Program-made: the position numbers and the translations under genes
Part shown: one piece after another, positions 62,706 through 64,000 of the stretch
Layout of the letters: each line of letters begins with the position of its first letter
Position numbering within the stretch: the stretch's first letter is position 1
Assembly (NCBI RefSeq): GCF_018728565.1
Contig: NZ_JACSOI010000006.1
Coordinates: 124,001 to 188,000 of the forward strand
Reading direction: 5' to 3'
DNA length: 64,000 nt
Source of the DNA: Zobellia russellii
Lineage (GTDB): Bacteria > Bacteroidota > Bacteroidia > Flavobacteriales > Flavobacteriaceae
Notes under the pieces: generated by a model
What the model was told of the DNA's origin: nothing
Databases searched by the model: none
The model's input: the letters and a program-made list of their open reading frames with translations, nothing else

Positions 62706-64000
62706 TTAAATGGCGGTTATGCGCAATTGCGTAAAATCTTTGCTTACATGAACCGTATTATCCCCATTTGGCATAATAGTTTTTAAATCCACATCTTCGT
62801 TATCTATCTGTACTTTACCAATTTTAAAGGGAAGACCGTGCAAATTGATTTTAAACGTCTCGTAACTGGTAATAAAAGCCCCGTCTTTAAATTGTTGTAT
62901 TTTAAGTTCCCCTTCTTTACCCAGAAGTTTAAAATTTCTTAGACTATATTTTCCGTTTTCGTAGGCATAACCATCTTCGGCATCTTCATAAACCGTAGAG
63001 TTTTCCTCTCCTTCGGTAAAATATACATCCAATATAAGTTCTTTAATTTCCAACTCTCCTACATATTGCTGTACCGGATATTTTGGAATAATGGCACCTG
63101 CCTTTATGAAAAGCGGAATCTTATCAATATCTGCTACAACCCATTTTTCTTTCCCTCCTTCAACAATTTCATCGTTCCAATAATTGTACCAATTCCCTTT
63201 AGGAATATACATTCTGCGCCCTTTAGCATTTGGCTCTTGAATTGGACAAACCAAAATCTGTTCTCCAAAAATAAACTCATCCGTTCTAAAATGGGTTTGC
63301 GTATCTTCTTGGTCATAACAAACTATGGGCAACAACATTGGAGTCCCTTCTTTTGAATACCTCCAAAACATTGTGTACAGGTACGGCAGCAATTCATAAC
63401 GTAATTCTATGAACTTTCTAACAATATCCGTAATCTCCGTCCCAAAGGACCAAGGCTCCTGATCGCCATGATCTCCACTGGAATGCACTCTGCAGAAAGG
63501 GTGAAAAATCCCTAATTGAATCCATCTGGCAAAAAGCTCCCCGTTTGGCTGTTCCGCAAAACCACCAATATCCGAACCTACAAAAGAATAACCGCTCATA
63601 CACATCCGTTGCATTTGCACATTGGCTATCCATAGATGTTCCCAAGTAGCTACATTGTCTCCCGTCCAAGTTGAAGCAAAACGTTGCGTACCGGAGTAAG
63701 CCGCTCGCGTGATAACCAAGGGTCTCTTAGGGTACACATATCTTTTAACACCTTCATAGGTTGCCCGTACCATTTGCATACCATAAATGTTATGCGCTTT
63801 TCTATGGCTACTAGGGTGGCCGTCATAATCATGACGTGTATCCAATGGTGCCGTTTTAGAAGGTACTTCCATTACCGCAGGTTCGTTCATATCGTTCCAA
63901 ACGGCATGCACCCCTATCTCGGCCATGAATTCCTTATAAAGTTCTGCCCACCATTCCCGCACTTCAGGATTGGTGAAATCGGGAAAATTACATTCCCCAG
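62706..64000 (-). CDS. Glycoside hydrolase family 31 protein (5' end outside window)
   Basis: About 431 C-terminal codons are present; the frame is open through the right edge (upstream residues read ECNFPDFTNPEVREWW), so the start lies beyond. The GH31 nucleophile is in WNDMNEPAVME, the acid/base region in WTGDNVATWEHL, followed by GSDIGGF. The proximal C-terminal beta domain and the WYNYWNDE motif are typical of alpha-glucosidases. Substrate (maltose-, isomaltose- or xyloside-like) cannot be fixed. It ends 37 nt before the M48 gene on the same strand. Confidence 0.95.
   Translation of the reverse strand, partial: GECNFPDFTNPEVREWWAELYKEFMAEIGVHAVWNDMNEPAVMEVPSKTAPLDTRHDYDGHPSSHRKAHNIYGMQMVRATYEGVKRYVYPKRPLVITRAAYSGTQRFASTWTGDNVATWEHLWIANVQMQRMCMSGYSFVGSDIGGFAEQPNGELFARWIQLGIFHPFCRVHSSGDHGDQEPWSFGTEITDIVRKFIELRYELLPYLYTMFWRYSKEGTPMLLPIVCYDQEDTQTHFRTDEFIFGEQILVCPIQEPNAKGRRMYIPKGNWYNYWNDEIVEGGKEKWVVADIDKIPLFIKAGAIIPKYPVQQYVGELEIKELILDVYFTEGEENSTVYEDAEDGYAYENGKYSLRNFKLLGKEGELKIQQFKDGAFITSYETFKINLHGLPFKIGKVQIDNEDVDLKTIMPNGDNTVHVSKDFTQLRITAI

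Noticed and set aside
1-64000. CRISPR arrays, insertion sequences, prophage or integrative elements
   Set aside because: No regularly spaced repeats, transposase, integrase or phage structural genes were found; gene content and base composition look uniform.
1-64000. A polysaccharide-utilisation locus joining the SusC receptor and the GH31 enzyme
   Set aside because: They lie at opposite ends with 60 kb of housekeeping genes between, so they are unrelated loci.

Overview
The window reads as chromosomal backbone of a marine-type Flavobacteriaceae bacterium (Bacteroidota). The evidence is a SusC-type TonB-dependent receptor, AT-rich DNA, promoter elements of the Bacteroidota form (TTG-N19/20-TAnnTTTG, no clear Shine-Dalgarno sites), a split thrA-thrB-thrC operon, KdsB/KdnB-type Kdo enzymes, DUF3822/RsmD/DnaX order, and protein sequences typical of that family. 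Genus (Zobellia/Maribacter-like) is a guess only. I see no phage, insertion sequence, CRISPR array or integrase.

Layout: 1-2146 is the N-terminal two thirds of a SusC receptor running off the left edge. After an empty AT-rich gap come tRNA-Ser(GCU) and tRNA-Pro(UGG), a PgpH-like HD phosphodiesterase, and a divergent thiolase with an NlpC/P60-like protein that lacks its catalytic cysteine. Then gyrA with a TPR protein, clpC, a NAD(P)HX repair enzyme, and the threonine operon thrABC preceded by a candidate Thr-rich leader peptide. Next are a secreted Xaa-Pro peptidase, gcvT plus a reductase-like SDR, phhB, yebC, a surface-type lipoprotein, and a minus-strand block with an acyltransferase and kdsB-HAD-kdnB, which points to 8-amino-Kdo in the lipopolysaccharide. 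A RecD-like helicase, a pilin-like protein, DUF3822, rsmD, RNase P RNA and dnaX follow.

The most interesting block is 37203-44000: a complete eboA-B-C-D-E-F operon (UbiA prenyltransferase, TatD-like hydrolase, dehydroquinate-synthase-like and TIM-barrel enzymes, AP-superfamily phosphoesterase, EboA). The ebo cluster is known from scytonemin precursor export in cyanobacteria, from a nematode-repellent cluster in Pseudomonas and from eustigmatophyte plastids; its chemical product is not known. Here it carries a seventh, translationally coupled gene for a small TMEM220-family membrane protein.

The right part is housekeeping: miaE, then a long minus-strand run pyrR-pyrB-STAS-like-DUF3291-rnz-pdxH-sixA-ppk1; rpsA; a Kbp-like BON/LysM protein; lon-cmk; a four-gene ECF sigma/anti-sigma/DUF4097/DUF2807 operon; an Atg22-like MFS transporter; an M48 lipoprotein protease; and the C-terminal part of a GH31 glycosidase cut by the right edge. 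Intrinsic terminators, several of them shared by convergent genes, mark most transcription-unit ends.
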